DNA from: Lysinibacillus sphaericus
GTDB taxonomy: Bacteria > Bacillota > Bacilli > Bacillales_A > Planococcaceae
Length of the DNA: 64,000 nucleotides
Direction: 5' to 3'
NCBI RefSeq assembly: GCF_001629735.1
Contig: NZ_CP015224.1
Coordinates: 2,604,001 to 2,668,000, forward strand
In this document: in pieces, positions 16,652 through 26,502 of the stretch
How positions within the stretch are numbered: the first letter of the stretch is position 1
How the letters are laid out: each line of letters opens with the position of its first letter
Translations under genes and position numbers: made by a program
The notes under the pieces: generated by a model
What the model saw: only the letters and a program-made list of their open reading frames with translations
Database searches by the model: none
What the model was told of the DNA's origin: nothing

Positions 16652-17980
16652 TTAAACAGACTGTTTGATATACCTACTTTTCTTAAATGGCAATCCTAAA
16701 TTTCCACGCAATGTATCAGCTTCATAGTCTTCTCGATAAAGCCCTCTAGCTTGTAATATCGGTACTACTTTATCAACAAAATCCTCTAAGGCACCTGGTA
16801 CCGTTACACCGATTATGAAGCCATCTGCTGCCTCCTGCTCAAACCATTCCTGTACAAGATCAGCCACTTGCTCTGCCGTCCCAAAAAATGCCGTTTTCGG
16901 AGTCGCCTCACGTAAAGCAACTTGACGTAATGTAAGCCCCTCCTGCTTAGCATAGCGTTTAATATAATCAGTCGTACTTCTAAAGCTATTTGACCCAATT
17001 TCTCCCAGCTCTGGAAACGGCGCATTCACATCATACTGTGTAAAATCATGATGATCGAAGTAACGACCAAGATAAGCCAAAGCACGGTCAATGGAAACTA
17101 ATTCAACGATTTCCTGATACTTTGCCTCTGCCTCCTCTACTGTATCGCCAATGATTGGAGAAATACCCGGAAAAATCTTTACTTCATCTGGATTTCGCTT
17201 AAATGCTGCAACCTCAGTCTTTACTCTTTTATAAAACTTTTGTGATTCTTCTATAGATGTCCCATGTGTAAAAATGGCATCTGCATCCTTAGCAGCCAAT
17301 CGAATCCCAGCATCAGATGCACCCGCTTGGAATATAACTGGCTGGCCTTGCCTTGTTCGCCCAATATTTAGTGGACCTTGGACTGAAAAATACTGCCCTT
17401 TATGATGTAACGTGTGTAATTTTTCTGGATCAAAAAATTGGTCATTTTCGACATCTGCAATAAATGCATCATCTTCCCAGGAGTCCCATAATCCTTTAAC
17501 AACCTCTAAATATTCTTCGGCGATTTGATAACGTTCTGCATGACTAGGATGTTGATCTATTGTTTTATTGTAGTTCAAAGCTGTACTTTCTAAAGGAGTA
17601 GTTACCACATTCCAGCCTGCACGCCCTGCACTAATATGATCTAAAGAGGCAAATTGACGTGCCACTGTGAATGGTTCGCTATAGGATGTCGATACCGTTC
17701 CAACTAGCCCTATATTATTGGTTGCTAATGCTAATGCCGATAATATCGTAATAGGCTCAAAACGATTTAAAAAATGAGGAATCGATTTTTCATTAATAAA
17801 TAAGCCGTCCGCAATAAAAGCAACATCAAATTTCCCTTCCTCTGCTTTTTGAGCCTGCTGAATATAAAAAGGCAAGTTGACACTTTGATTGCTCGCTACC
17901 TTTGGATGACGCCAGCTTGAAATATTACCACCTACTCCGTGAATAATTGCTCCCAAACGAATTTTGTCTTGTCTAGCCAT
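16652..17980 (-). CDS. ytnJ: NtaA/SnaA-family FMN-dependent monooxygenase, YtnJ-like
   Basis: 442 residues, the same length as B. subtilis YtnJ. Family motifs include [17 protein letters not shown] at the N-terminus, [30 protein letters not shown] and [18 protein letters not shown]. These class C flavin monooxygenases cleave C-N or C-S bonds with FMNH2 and oxygen; YtnJ is linked to C-S cleavage in S-alkylcysteine-type compounds. It is the first structural gene of the operon, 185 bases downstream of the LysR gene. Confidence 0.88.
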   Translation of the reverse strand: MARQDKIRLGAIIHGVGGNISSWRHPKVASNQSVNLPFYIQQAQKAEEGKFDVAFIADGLFINEKSIPHFLNRFEPITILSALALATNNIGLVGTVSTSYSEPFTVARQFASLDHISAGRAGWNVVTTPLESTALNYNKTIDQHPSHAERYQIAEEYLEVVKGLWDSWEDDAFIADVENDQFFDPEKLHTLHHKGQYFSVQGPLNIGRTRQGQPVIFQAGASDAGIRLAAKDADAIFTHGTSIEESQKFYKRVKTEVAAFKRNPDEVKIFPGISPIIGDTVEEAEAKYQEIVELVSIDRALAYLGRYFDHHDFTQYDVNAPFPELGEIGSNSFRSTTDYIKRYAKQEGLTLRQVALREATPKTAFFGTAEQVADLVQEWFEQEAADGFIIGVTVPGALEDFVDKVVPILQARGLYREDYEADTLRGNLGLPFKKSRYIKQSV

Positions 17981-18011
17981 ATCAATTCCTCCTTATTTTT
18001 ATTTTTTACTA

Positions 18012-18092
18012 AACATAGTGGTTAAGTATGTTTTCGAGTTAAAAAAATATTTATTTACGATCATTCATAAATAAATTTGGATTGAGAATGAT
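18012..18092. promoter_or_regulatory. Two inverted repeats in the promoter region of the ytnJ operon
   Basis: AACATA-N9-TATGTT (18012-18032) and ATCATTC-N19-GAATGAT (18060-18092) lie between the LysR gene and ytnJ. One or both could be operators for the LysR protein. No confident -35/-10 pair was found here. Confidence 0.4.
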
Positions 18093-18165
18093 ATTACAGT
18101 TCATTCAGACAATATGCAATAGGTTAAGTAATAGAAAAAATTTATCGGCTACATAAAAAATTTTA

Positions 18166-19062
18166 TCACTCCATCATTTGTCCCCTTTCAAAATCCTTCG
18201 CTGTATGACAAATTGTCTCCCAAAAATCTGAAATCAATGTATCTTTATTTTTATAAGTTAGGAATATATGTTGATTCATATCCAGTAAATGCTTCACATC
18301 TACCTCAACAAATTCGCCGCTTTCAAGCTCATTTTTGACACAAAGCTGTGGTAAAAAGCTAATATAGTTTTTTGTGCGAATGAAGGCCTTAGCGATTTCT
18401 AAATGATCTGTTCGAACCTCTATATTGGCTGCTACACCCTCTACCTCGAACATTTTATGCACATAATTCCAATCAAACGCTCCACACTCAAAAAACACCA
18501 TTTTCTGTTGTACCAATTCTTTCGCCTCGATGCATTCATATTGTGGTAAAGGATGTTCACAATGCTTCACAAGTTTCACTGCATTTTTTAATAATAACTC
18601 GTTGAATATTCCTTCTCTGTGCACATACTGAATGAAAGCTACATGTATTTGGTGACTCTCCAATTTTTCTAATAGCATAGCTGTTGAGCCTGTCACCAAT
18701 TGAAAACGCAAATTAGGAAATTGTTCTTTCCATTTAGGTAACGCATCCGCTAAAAAATACTGAGCTGTTACGCCATTTGCACCAATACATACATCGTCTG
18801 TTTCCTGTGTCTTTTCCAATTGCTTCTTTCCTTGCTGAAATGTTTGCACGATTTGAGTGGCGAAAGGTAAGAAATCTTTGCCTTTATCTGATAATGTTAC
18901 ACTTCGTCCCTCTCGATAAAATAATTCAACCCCTAGCTCCCTCTCCAATGATTTGATGCGTGCAGTCACCGTCGGTTGAGAAAGAAACAAAGCGTTGGCT
19001 GCCTTATGCGTACTCTTGTAATGGACAACATATAAAAAAGCCTCTATATGGTCTATATTCAT
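18166..19062 (-). CDS. LysR-family transcriptional regulator, YtlI-like
   Basis: 298 residues: a winged helix-turn-helix (about 1-60: HYKSTHKAANALFLSQPTVTARIKSLERELG) and a periplasmic-binding-like effector domain (about 88-290). In B. subtilis YtlI activates the ytmI operon and its gene is divergent; here the gene lies upstream in the same direction. It starts at the ATG at 19062. Its effector is not visible. An independent promoter for ytnJ must follow, because 103 bases plus inverted repeats separate the two genes. Confidence 0.82.
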   Translation of the reverse strand: MNIDHIEAFLYVVHYKSTHKAANALFLSQPTVTARIKSLERELGVELFYREGRSVTLSDKGKDFLPFATQIVQTFQQGKKQLEKTQETDDVCIGANGVTAQYFLADALPKWKEQFPNLRFQLVTGSTAMLLEKLESHQIHVAFIQYVHREGIFNELLLKNAVKLVKHCEHPLPQYECIEAKELVQQKMVFFECGAFDWNYVHKMFEVEGVAANIEVRTDHLEIAKAFIRTKNYISFLPQLCVKNELESGEFVEVDVKHLLDMNQHIFLTYKNKDTLISDFWETICHTAKDFERGQMME

Positions 19063-19174
19063 GTGAGTTCCATCCCTTCACTCCTTATTTAAATCTATTA
19101 TATAAATAATTTTTTATATTCTCTATGCTTTATAGGAAAACTTAGTTTTTAGTCCTCTATCACTCCATACAAAA

Positions 19175-19322
19175 GAAAAAAGTAACCCAGCGTCTCCCAG
19201 GTTACTTGACTATGTAGCGATGTAGCCATCCATCTTGACAACAAGCATCGCGCGTGGTGATCATCCCTCTGTCTGTCAGCCACTTGTAGGTTATTCATAT
19301 GGGCACCCTCTGTTGCGCATAT
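19175..19322 (-). ncRNA. Candidate structured RNA with two ACAGAGGG loops and its own terminator
   Basis: On the minus strand, hairpin 1 (ATATG.GC arms 19322-19315 and 19304-19297) shows ACAGAGGG in its loop (19313-19306). Hairpin 2 (GTGG.TGA/TCA.CCAC, 19283-19254) shows ACAGAGGG again (19272-19265). Hairpin 3 pairs GCGATG (19251-19246) with CATCGC (19222-19217). A terminator with 7-base arms (19206-19181) and TTTTTT ends it. It lies between argF and the LysR gene, both on the same strand. It could be a free small RNA, a processed argF 3' end, or a leader. TACAAT near 19335 is a possible -10 without a good -35. Confidence 0.6.
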
Positions 19323-19369
19323 AAACTCTATTTATTGTACTTTTCAACTCGAAAAGTATAGTTCAAATC

Positions 19370-20335
19370 TTACGCTAGAATTGATGCAAGAACTGCTTTC
19401 TGTGCATGAAGTCTGTTCTCAGCTTGCTCAAAAATGTAAGAATTAGGGCCATCAATAACAGATGTTGCCACTTCTTCCTCACGATGTGCTGGCAAGCAAT
19501 GCAGGAACATGTAGTTCGGTTTCGCATATGCTACAAGCTCATCATTGATTTGGTAATCTGCAAAATCTTGCAAACGTTTTGCTGCTTCTTCCTCTTGGCC
19601 CATCGAAGTCCAAACATCTGCATAAACAACATCTGCCTGTAATACAGCTTCCACAGGGTCATGTGTCACCATAATTGTACTGCCATTTGCCGCGGCAATT
19701 GCTTGTGCGTTAGCGATCACTTCCGCATCACATTCATAGCCTGCTGGTGTCGCCACAGCTACATTCATCCCAACATGTGCTGAAGCCACTATTAAAGAAT
19801 GTGCTACATTGTTGCCATCTCCTACATAGGCAATTTTAAGTCCCTTTAAAAAACCTTTGTTTTCTGCAATTGTTTCTAAGTCCGCTAAAGCTTGGCATGG
19901 ATGATAAATATCTGTTAATCCATTGATGACGGGAATAGCCGCATGCTCTGCTAGTTCCTTCACCATTGCGTGGGAATTTGCTCGGATCATAATCCCATCC
20001 AAATAGCCTGATAAGACATGTGCTGTATCGTAAATGGATTCACCACGGCCTATTTGTAAGTCACGTGCATGCATAAACATACTTTTTCCACCTAGCTGAT
20101 TCATACCAACTTCAAAGGAAATACGAGTACGCGTTGAATGTTTTTCAAAGATCATACCAAGTGTTTTGCCTTCTAGTAATCTTGGACATTTCCCCTCTTT
20201 GGTAATCATTTTAAGCTGAGTTGCTAATTCAATAAGTTCTTTAACTTCTTGACTTGTATAGTCAAGCAACGTTAATAGGTCTTTTCCTTTTAAACTAGAA
20301 ACTAACTTTAGCTGTACTTCTTCGAGTAATTTCAT
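19370..20335 (-). CDS. argF: Ornithine carbamoyltransferase
   Basis: 321 residues from the ATG at 20335, eight bases after AAGGAG; the open frame to 20476 runs through the operator region. Carbamoyl phosphate motif [13 protein letters not shown] for ornithine, and HCLPAHR in the C-terminal domain are all intact. It makes citrulline from ornithine and carbamoyl phosphate in arginine synthesis. It stands alone, away from other arg genes. ARG boxes upstream indicate repression by ArgR/AhrC. Confidence 0.95.
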   Translation of the reverse strand: MKLLEEVQLKLVSSLKGKDLLTLLDYTSQEVKELIELATQLKMITKEGKCPRLLEGKTLGMIFEKHSTRTRISFEVGMNQLGGKSMFMHARDLQIGRGESIYDTAHVLSGYLDGIMIRANSHAMVKELAEHAAIPVINGLTDIYHPCQALADLETIAENKGFLKGLKIAYVGDGNNVAHSLIVASAHVGMNVAVATPAGYECDAEVIANAQAIAAANGSTIMVTHDPVEAVLQADVVYADVWTSMGQEEEAAKRLQDFADYQINDELVAYAKPNYMFLHCLPAHREEEVATSVIDGPNSYIFEQAENRLHAQKAVLASILA

Positions 20336-20378
20336 GGCCTTCGCTCCTTGTTTCATTGCTGTTGAAATCAGTATATCA

Positions 20379-20467
20379 TGCATAAATATAAAATCAACTG
20401 AATTTTTATAATTTTTTTCGATAAATATTAAATGTGACAAAAATTCGTCATATTGAATATTTATGCA
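20379..20467 (-). promoter_or_regulatory. ARG boxes upstream of argF
   Basis: The 14-mer at 20454-20467 reads TGCATAAATATTCA on the minus strand and fits TGMATWWWWATKCA fully. Two weaker copies occur at 20399-20412 and 20379-20392. The spread of boxes ahead of and inside the leader is typical of ArgR/AhrC control. Confidence 0.7.
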
Positions 20468-20572
20468 TAATAACATTTTTTAAGATTGAATCCTTTGTAG
20501 TTTAATTATAGAAAGGGGTATGAATAAAGAAGGAACATGGGGCAGTTATTGAAAGAACTTGAAAACGTAAAA

Positions 20573-20600
20573 ACCTCCTAACATTAATTTGTTAGGAGGT
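20573..20600. terminator. Terminator of the cytolysin gene
   Basis: Perfect 10-base arms ACCTCCTAAC and GTTAGGAGGT with an ATTAATTT loop, then TTTTTAC on the minus strand. It closely resembles the hairpin at 22319-22344 on the other side of the gene. Confidence 0.85.
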
Positions 20601-20629
20601 AAAAATTCTTTATCTTTATATACGGCTAC

Positions 20630-22150
20630 TTACTCGATACTGCCTGTTGGGTATAATGTAGTTCCTCCAATGGAGACTTTGATTTCATTAGACAATGGAA
20701 CATTATATTCATCAATAACCGTTCTCCACCATTCCCAAGCAAGACCTGTACATTCTCTTGCATAAATTCTTATATTTTTCGAATTAGCCGGAAGCGGTAT
20801 GACTGTAGAAAAATGAGCTGTTTTATCTCTCCAGTTTCCATCCCACGTTTTATGAGTTAATACTTCATTTCCATTCTCATCATAGGAAAATTCGTCCCAT
20901 GCTATTTCAAATTGAGCAACGTATGCACCATAATGATCAAGGATGATCTTGCCTTTAGAATATTCTGTAGCTGTCGTCTCAATATAATCTGTATTATTAT
21001 GAACAGCAGCAATTGAATGATCCTTTAAGAAAACACTTGTATAGGAAATTGGATAAGCTGGATTTTTAAGACTAAATTCTCCATTATCTTTAATGACTTC
21101 TCTAATATCATTAAAGTCCTTTGAGACAATTTGATTATGCTTTTGTGAATCTCCGCCTAATACTACAGCGGTAAAGGAACTTTCCTCAAAAATATCCTTG
21201 TATTGTGCACTAGTTTCTACATTCGTGTTAACATTCTTCAGTAATGCTTTAAATGCTGCTTGTACATCCTTACTCTTAGAGCTTGTTTCTAATTTCACAT
21301 AAATTGTTCTACCATAAGCTACATTCGACACCATTACAGGAGGAGCATCATTGCTTACCCCTTTACGAGTTAGCTCTGCAAAATCAACACTATCATCGAA
21401 AAGATCTGATGGATTGTTAGGCAGTTCTGCACTTACCGTATAAAAAATTTGTTTATATGCGGCAACCATCACTTTTTTCTCTCCATTCGCAATCGCATTA
21501 AAGTCAATTCCCAGTGAATTGTCGAGAACTTGGGCGTTTACATTCAAAGCGCTTGCTATTTGAGATTTGCTATAAACCATTGATTCTGAATATTGTAGTC
21601 TTGCAGGTAAAGTATGTGTAGAGGAATATTTCTCGCTCCAAGTAGATACTAACTCATCCACGGCTCCAGATACATTACCATATGTTGGATTATCAACAGT
21701 CAAAGTATTTTCTCTTTTCATACCAGGTAAATCAATGCTAATATTTAGGGGTTTTCTTTTAGCCACCAATAAGTTGGGTTGATTGTCTACAAAAGCTTGG
21801 TTGGCAAGTTGTAGGGCTCCTGGATATGTACGATTCGCCATCGAATCAATAATTGATATATCCACTGGTGAAGTTGTCAGTGATTTCTTATTGCGCTCCA
21901 CCACTATAAATTTATCATTGGAGTTAAGCCCTTCTTTTGGAACAAAGCTATCAACTCTGTCACCATTCACTGCTAGTACTTCCCTGTTGTTGTAGTTCAA
22001 GTTTGCTATACCCGTATCAATGTCAGATTTGCTTTTTACACTAGAACTATTAGTATCAAGTGTTTCAGCAAATGAAATACTTGGATAATTTAGAATGCAT
22101 AAACTAATAGATAAACATAATATAAACTTGATTGTTTTTTTAATTCCCAA
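20630..22150 (-). CDS. Cholesterol-dependent cytolysin, sphaericolysin/alveolysin-like
   Basis: 506 residues starting at TTG (22150) after AAAGGAG. A signal peptide ends near SISFA (about residue 28). The conserved undecapeptide [11 protein letters not shown] is at about 466-476 and the cholesterol-recognising Thr-Leu pair is in GGTTLYPTG (about 498-499). The mature toxin is secreted, binds cholesterol in host membranes and forms large beta-barrel pores. The residues seen are intact, so a functional toxin is expected. Sphaericolysin from L. sphaericus is the closest known relative I can name. The gene is monocistronic, with terminators on both sides. Confidence 0.95.
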   Translation of the reverse strand: MGIKKTIKFILCLSISLCILNYPSISFAETLDTNSSSVKSKSDIDTGIANLNYNNREVLAVNGDRVDSFVPKEGLNSNDKFIVVERNKKSLTTSPVDISIIDSMANRTYPGALQLANQAFVDNQPNLLVAKRKPLNISIDLPGMKRENTLTVDNPTYGNVSGAVDELVSTWSEKYSSTHTLPARLQYSESMVYSKSQIASALNVNAQVLDNSLGIDFNAIANGEKKVMVAAYKQIFYTVSAELPNNPSDLFDDSVDFAELTRKGVSNDAPPVMVSNVAYGRTIYVKLETSSKSKDVQAAFKALLKNVNTNVETSAQYKDIFEESSFTAVVLGGDSQKHNQIVSKDFNDIREVIKDNGEFSLKNPAYPISYTSVFLKDHSIAAVHNNTDYIETTATEYSKGKIILDHYGAYVAQFEIAWDEFSYDENGNEVLTHKTWDGNWRDKTAHFSTVIPLPANSKNIRIYARECTGLAWEWWRTVIDEYNVPLSNEIKVSIGGTTLYPTGSIE

Positions 22151-22174
22151 ATAAATCCACTCCTTTTATAGGAA

Positions 22175-22183
22175 ATTATACCA
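22175..22183 (-). promoter_or_regulatory. Extended -10 promoter of the cytolysin gene
   Basis: TGgTATAAT on the minus strand lies about 25 bases ahead of the TTG start; TTGAAA is 15 bases upstream, a short spacing. A regulator site was not recognised in the AT-rich 22190-22318. Confidence 0.55.
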
Positions 22184-22318
22184 TATAAAAATAATTTTCA
22201 AATATAGTATTTTCGTTTCATTTTTTATTGTGCAAATAATATGTACTTATGATTATTATGATAACTATTATGTTAATTTTGTGCGATATGTCTACTATCT
22301 TTTTTCATTAACAAAAAA

Positions 22319-22344
22319 GCCTTCTAACATTTTAGTTAGAAGGC
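22319..22344 (-). terminator. Terminator of ysdC
   Basis: 10-base arms GCCTTCTAAC and GTTAGAAGGC with a 6-base loop, followed by TTTTTTG on the minus strand. Confidence 0.85.
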
Positions 22345-22381
22345 AAAACTACTGTTTATCTATTTAGTTCTATCCATTCAA

Positions 22382-23470
22382 TCAGTCGAATGTAATTTTA
22401 TTGACTGCATCACGGTCTAATTTTTTAATGACTTCAACCATTAATTTAACAGCGTTGTCATAATCATCACGATGTAGGATACCTGCATGTGAATGGATAT
22501 AACGTGTCGCAATACCGATGGATAATGCTGGTACACCATTTGCTGTTACATGGATGGAGCCAGCATCTGTACCGCCGCCAGCCATTGCCTCAAATTGGTA
22601 TGGAATATTGTTTTCGTCTGCTACGTCTAATACGAATTCACGTAAGCCACGGTGTGAAACCATAGATGCATCATACACAACGATTTGAGGACCTGCCCCC
22701 ATTTTACTCGTTGATTCTTTAGCTGTTACTCCTGGAGTATCTCCTGCTACACCTACATCAACGGCAAATCCAATATCCGGTTGGATTTTATGTGTAGCTG
22801 TTTTAGCACCACGAAGTCCAACTTCTTCTTGCACATTTCCTACAGAGTAAAGAATATTAGGGTGTTTTTCATTTTGTAAAGCTTTCATTACATCAATAGC
22901 AATGGCACAACCAATACGATTATCCCAAGCTTTGGCCAATAAATATTTTTCATTTTTCATAACATTAAACTCGAAATATGGTGTTACCATATCGCCAGGA
23001 CGTACGCCCCATTCAAGCACTTCATCTTTAGAAGCTGCACCAATATCAATAAACATATCTTTAATGTCTACTACTTTATTGCGGACATCAGCAGGTAAAA
23101 TATGAGGTGGCTTTGAACCGATAACCCCTATTACTTCATCACCTTTACGTGTTGTAATTGTCACGCGCTGTGCCAGCATAACTTGGCTCCACCAGCCACC
23201 TACTGTTTGGAATTTGATAAAGCCTTTGTCATCAATTTGTGTAACCATGAAACCTACTTCATCTAAATGTCCTGCCACGACGATTTTAGGTCCGTTTTCA
23301 TCGCCTACTTTTTTAGCGATTACACTACCTAGGTTATCTGTTTCTACAGTATCTGCATACGGTGCAATATATTTTTTCATGACCTCACGCGGTGCACGTT
23401 CATTACCTGCAATACCATTTGCATCTGTTAAATCTTTAAACATTTGTAATGTTGGATCTAGTTGTGTCAT
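22382..23470 (-). CDS. ysdC: M42-family aminopeptidase, YsdC-like
   Basis: 362 residues. Metal-site motifs of M42 peptidases are visible: [30 protein letters not shown] with the catalytic Glu pair, [10 protein letters not shown], and the C-terminal [11 protein letters not shown]. These dodecameric cobalt/zinc enzymes trim peptides in the cytoplasm. Its place beside ysdB, ysdA and rplT is as in B. subtilis. A dUTPase gene is inserted between it and ysdB. Confidence 0.9.
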   Translation of the reverse strand: MTQLDPTLQMFKDLTDANGIAGNERAPREVMKKYIAPYADTVETDNLGSVIAKKVGDENGPKIVVAGHLDEVGFMVTQIDDKGFIKFQTVGGWWSQVMLAQRVTITTRKGDEVIGVIGSKPPHILPADVRNKVVDIKDMFIDIGAASKDEVLEWGVRPGDMVTPYFEFNVMKNEKYLLAKAWDNRIGCAIAIDVMKALQNEKHPNILYSVGNVQEEVGLRGAKTATHKIQPDIGFAVDVGVAGDTPGVTAKESTSKMGAGPQIVVYDASMVSHRGLREFVLDVADENNIPYQFEAMAGGGTDAGSIHVTANGVPALSIGIATRYIHSHAGILHRDDYDNAVKLMVEVIKKLDRDAVNKITFD

Positions 23471-23567
23471 TCTTTTGCCTCCTACTTCTTATATCTATTT
23501 TATTATACTTCGTTTACCGAAATATTCCTAGCTTAATCGTCTGAAAATTGGTGTATTTCTTAATTAT

Positions 23568-24053
23568 TTAATATCCTGTACGCTGACGATTATAATTTTC
23601 TTGGTTTTTTTCAATATATGCATGAACTACATCTTCGAAAGTAAAACCAAGATTGTATGCAAGTAAACCATAGCATTGCCAAATTGCTAGATATCGATCC
23701 TCTGTCGGTTGCTCGATAAAAGCTAAAATAGCACTTTGTGTCTCTATAAATGTTGCTGTTAAATGTCTCTGTTCTTCTATCACAGGCCATTTTTCGATGG
23801 TTGTATAGTTCTTTAATAAGCCTAAGGAAAGGATAAAATGAATAGAATCCACATATTCTTCTAGAATGACTTCTCGTGCTGAAGGCCCTTTTGTACTCCA
23901 AAATTTAAAGCAGCGCGTTTCATTGGCTAGCTCAGCTAGCTCTACCAATAATGCTAGTCCTTTTTCTTGAAATACATCTTTCTGAATATTTTGAGTTTGC
24001 TCAATGAAATCATCCAGCTCTTTTTGCATCATAAACAATTGTTGTATATTCAT
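23568..24053 (-). CDS. Dimeric all-alpha dUTPase (MazG-like fold)
   Basis: 161 residues, all helical. The motifs ELAELANETRCFKFW, with a Glu-x2-Glu metal pair, and EEYVDSIHFILSLGL match the dUTPase_2 family, which hydrolyses dUTP to dUMP and keeps uracil out of DNA. There is no adjacent phage gene, although this family is common in phages. It is divergent from ysdB and lies on the same strand as ysdC. Confidence 0.8.
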   Translation of the reverse strand: MNIQQLFMMQKELDDFIEQTQNIQKDVFQEKGLALLVELAELANETRCFKFWSTKGPSAREVILEEYVDSIHFILSLGLLKNYTTIEKWPVIEEQRHLTATFIETQSAILAFIEQPTEDRYLAIWQCYGLLAYNLGFTFEDVVHAYIEKNQENYNRQRTGY

Positions 24054-24092
24054 TTTTTTCTCCTAAATTTCTAAAAAATATTTAAATAAAAG

Positions 24093-24119
24093 TGAAACTA
24101 TTTGACCTCCCCAATCGTA
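24093..24119 (+). promoter_or_regulatory. Sigma-W-type promoter of ysdB
   Basis: TGAAAC (24093-24098), 17 bases, CGTA (24116-24119) fits the sigma-W ECF consensus. In B. subtilis ysdB belongs to the sigma-W regulon, so the match is expected. Confidence 0.75.
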
Positions 24120-24158
24120 TAGGAAAGAATAACCTTTCTTCAAGGGGGAAATTTAAAC

Positions 24159-24551
24159 ATGTTGCCGTTACTAATTCGACTTGCTGTAATAGCGCTTATT
24201 ATTTATGTATTTTATAAAGCGATTCGTTATATAACTGATCCTAAACGCAAACTTGACGAAGCCTATGAAAAAGGCCAATATTACTTTTATGATGACGTTA
24301 AAAATGTCCGGAAAAATTTCTTTATTTCCTATAAGGGTGCTCTTTTTGAAGGCGAAAAATACTTAGGTACAACAGAGGATGCCTTCGAGGTTGTCACTAT
24401 TTTTGTCGGCGCACGTGATACTGCAACATTGCAGGGCTTTACAAAAGGCGACTTTGAATATTTACAGCAAGAAATACTATTGAATTATCCAAGTGCGAAA
24501 ATCAATTGGAAGCAGCCCATTGAACAGCTTATGCGTAACACATCCTCTTGA
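24159..24551 (+). CDS. ysdB: YsdB-like membrane-anchored protein of the sigma-W regulon
   Basis: 130 residues: one N-terminal membrane helix (about 3-24), then a soluble part beginning RYITDPKRKLDEAYEKG. This pattern and the neighbours match YsdB of B. subtilis, of unknown function. A strong AAGGGGG site precedes the ATG. A sigma-W-type promoter lies 40 bases upstream, suggesting induction by cell-envelope stress. Confidence 0.85.
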   Translation: MLPLLIRLAVIALIIYVFYKAIRYITDPKRKLDEAYEKGQYYFYDDVKNVRKNFFISYKGALFEGEKYLGTTEDAFEVVTIFVGARDTATLQGFTKGDFEYLQQEILLNYPSAKINWKQPIEQLMRNTSS

Positions 24552-24567
24552 TGAGGATGTGTGTTTT
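24538..24567 (+). terminator. Terminator overlapping the end of ysdB
   Basis: ACACATCCTC and GAGGATGTGT arms with a TTGAT loop, then GTTTT. The ysdB stop codon lies inside the hairpin. Confidence 0.8.
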
Positions 24568-24580
24568 AAAATGTTTTTAT

Positions 24581-24844
24581 TTATATCCAAAGCTGTACGA
24601 TAATAAAAATTTGGATGGCTGCCAGTAGAGGAAATCCAAAGGCAAAACTATTATGGCGTGTTTTGTGACGGAATAAATACATGCCAAGCACTCCACCTAC
24701 TGCCCCTCCTACGATGGCTAGTGTGAACAAAGTACGCTCTGCAATACGCCATTCATGCTTTTTAGCACGCGATTTGTCCATCCCCATTAAAATGAGCAAC
24801 ACAATCGATATAATACTCATATAAGCTAATACTGCTTGTCCCAT
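24581..24844 (-). CDS. ysdA: DUF1294 membrane protein, YsdA-like
   Basis: 87 residues with three hydrophobic helices and the family signature MDKSRAKKHEWRIAERTL, then GGAVGGVLGMYLFRHKTRH. The function of the family is unknown. It follows the rplT terminator on the same strand, the B. subtilis order. Confidence 0.88.
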   Translation of the reverse strand: MGQAVLAYMSIISIVLLILMGMDKSRAKKHEWRIAERTLFTLAIVGGAVGGVLGMYLFRHKTRHNSFAFGFPLLAAIQIFIIVQLWI

Positions 24845-24888
24845 TTTCTACTCCTTTATCAAAAAAACGTATATGATTAATCTAACAC

Positions 24889-24923
24889 AAAAAAGACTGA
24901 TGGAAAAATCCATCAGTCTTTTT
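24889..24923. terminator. Terminator of infC-rpmI-rplT
   Basis: AAAAAGACTGATGGA and TCCATCAGTCTTTTT arms form a long stem with an AAA loop and T-runs on both strands. Confidence 0.88.
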
Positions 24924-24978
24924 CTTCACCTATCGCATTCGCTTTCGGTGCAGAAATAATATTTAACTGAGTCAAATA

Positions 24979-25374
<396 letters not shown>

Positions 25375-25393
25375 TTAGTATTTTTGTAGTCAA

Positions 25394-25594
25394 TTATTTC
25401 ATGTAAACAAGTAAAGATTTGATGCGTTTGAAGTCACCAGATGAAACGATGTTTGCTTTACGTAAGTGACGTTTTTGTTTCGTAGATTTGTTTGCGAATA
25501 AGTGGCTTCCATAAGCACGGTCATATTTTAATTTACCTGAACCCGTTTTTTTGAAACGTTTCGCAGCTCCACGGTGAGTTTTCATTTTTGGCAT
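25394..25594 (-). CDS. rpmI: 50S ribosomal protein L35
   Basis: 66 residues beginning [20 protein letters not shown], the L35 signature, and highly basic. It lies 55 bases ahead of rplT and 31 after infC. Confidence 0.97.
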   Translation of the reverse strand: MPKMKTHRGAAKRFKKTGSGKLKYDRAYGSHLFANKSTKQKRHLRKANIVSSGDFKRIKSLLVYMK

Positions 25595-25625
25595 GTCGAA
25601 TTCCTCCTAAACTGTTCGTCTAATA

Positions 25626-26141
25626 TTATTTCTCGTTCTTTGGTTGAAGAACTAAGAACATGCTTCGGCCTTCCATCTTCGGTTTTTGTTCTACCGTTGA
25701 TACTTCAGCACAAGCTTCAGCAAAACGATCTAACACACGTTGACCAATATCTTTGTGTGTAATCGCACGACCTTTGAAACGTAGGCTACATTTTACTTTA
25801 TCGCCTTTTTCAAGGAATTTAATCGCATTACGTAGCTTCGTTTGGAAATCATGTTCATCGATTGTCGGGCTCAGACGAACCTCTTTCATTACGATGACTT
25901 TTTGATTTTTACGAATTTCACGGTCTTTCTTTTGCTGTTCAAACTTAAATTTACCATAGTCCATGATACGAGCGACTGGCGGCTTGGCTTGAGGGGCCAC
26001 AAGGACAAGATCCAAGTTTACACGAGCGGCGATTTCTAGCGCTTCATTACGTGTCTTTACACCAAGCTGGTCACCATTGTGATCGATTAATCGAAGTTCA
26101 CGTGCGCGAATGCCTTCGTTTACATACATGTCTTTGCTAAT
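25626..26141 (-). CDS. infC: Translation initiation factor IF-3 with ATT start codon
   Basis: 171 residues if started at the ATT at 26141 ([10 protein letters not shown]); the first in-frame ATG at 26129 has no binding site at a proper distance, while GGAGG lies nine bases ahead of the ATT. infC starts with AUU or a similar rare codon in most bacteria, which lets IF-3 limit its own translation. Motifs include [32 protein letters not shown] in the linker, and [14 protein letters not shown] in the C-terminal domain. IF-3 binds 30S subunits and checks start codons. Confidence 0.95.
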   Translation of the reverse strand: MSKDMYVNEGIRARELRLIDHNGDQLGVKTRNEALEIAARVNLDLVLVAPQAKPPVARIMDYGKFKFEQQKKDREIRKNQKVIVMKEVRLSPTIDEHDFQTKLRNAIKFLEKGDKVKCSLRFKGRAITHKDIGQRVLDRFAEACAEVSTVEQKPKMEGRSMFLVLQPKNEK

Positions 26142-26155
26142 AGTAATCCACCTCC

Positions 26156-26398
26156 AAGTAGTTGTCGCGAATACATGGTTTGGGCAAAGCCTTGCCCGGT
26201 TGAACGGTACATCCTCTTGTCATGTCCATAAAAAAAGGACGGACATTTTGAAGATGTCCGCCCGCTATATGTGCATGCGCAAGTCTACGCAAAACAATTC
26301 AACGTGTCATACCTGTTCACAGCCTTTAAAGCGTTGTATCAGGTGAGAAGCGGGCAGCCTCTACTTCAACCACAAACTTTGTATTCATTAACCTTAAT
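26156..26398 (-). promoter_or_regulatory. infC-rpmI-rplT leader with attenuator (L20 leader)
   Basis: About 240 bases of structured leader. It contains a strong terminator hairpin: GGGCGGACAT (26263-26254) pairs with ATGTCCGTCC (26246-26237), followed by seven T. In Bacillales this leader is where L20 binds and causes premature termination. GGCTGTGAACAGG in the upstream part is a candidate for L20 contact. Confidence 0.85.
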
Positions 26399-26399
26399 T

Positions 26400-26428
26400 A
26401 TATTAGCATGTATATGATAAGCTGTCAA
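26400..26428 (-). promoter_or_regulatory. Sigma-A promoter of infC-rpmI-rplT
   Basis: TTGACA (26428-26423), 17 bases, TAATAT (26405-26400) on the minus strand. Confidence 0.75.
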
Positions 26429-26502
26429 ATACTAATTTTCTTATCATTTCTAGATTGACCTACTATTAAATAATTTATACAACAGCAAGATTCATTTTAT
26501 AC

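Noticed and set aside
19175-19322. Lysine riboswitch or other known metabolite riboswitch on the minus strand
   Set aside because: AGAGGGTGC and GGGATG recall parts of the L-box, but the GCCGAA core and the AGTA turn are missing and the stems do not follow the five-way junction.
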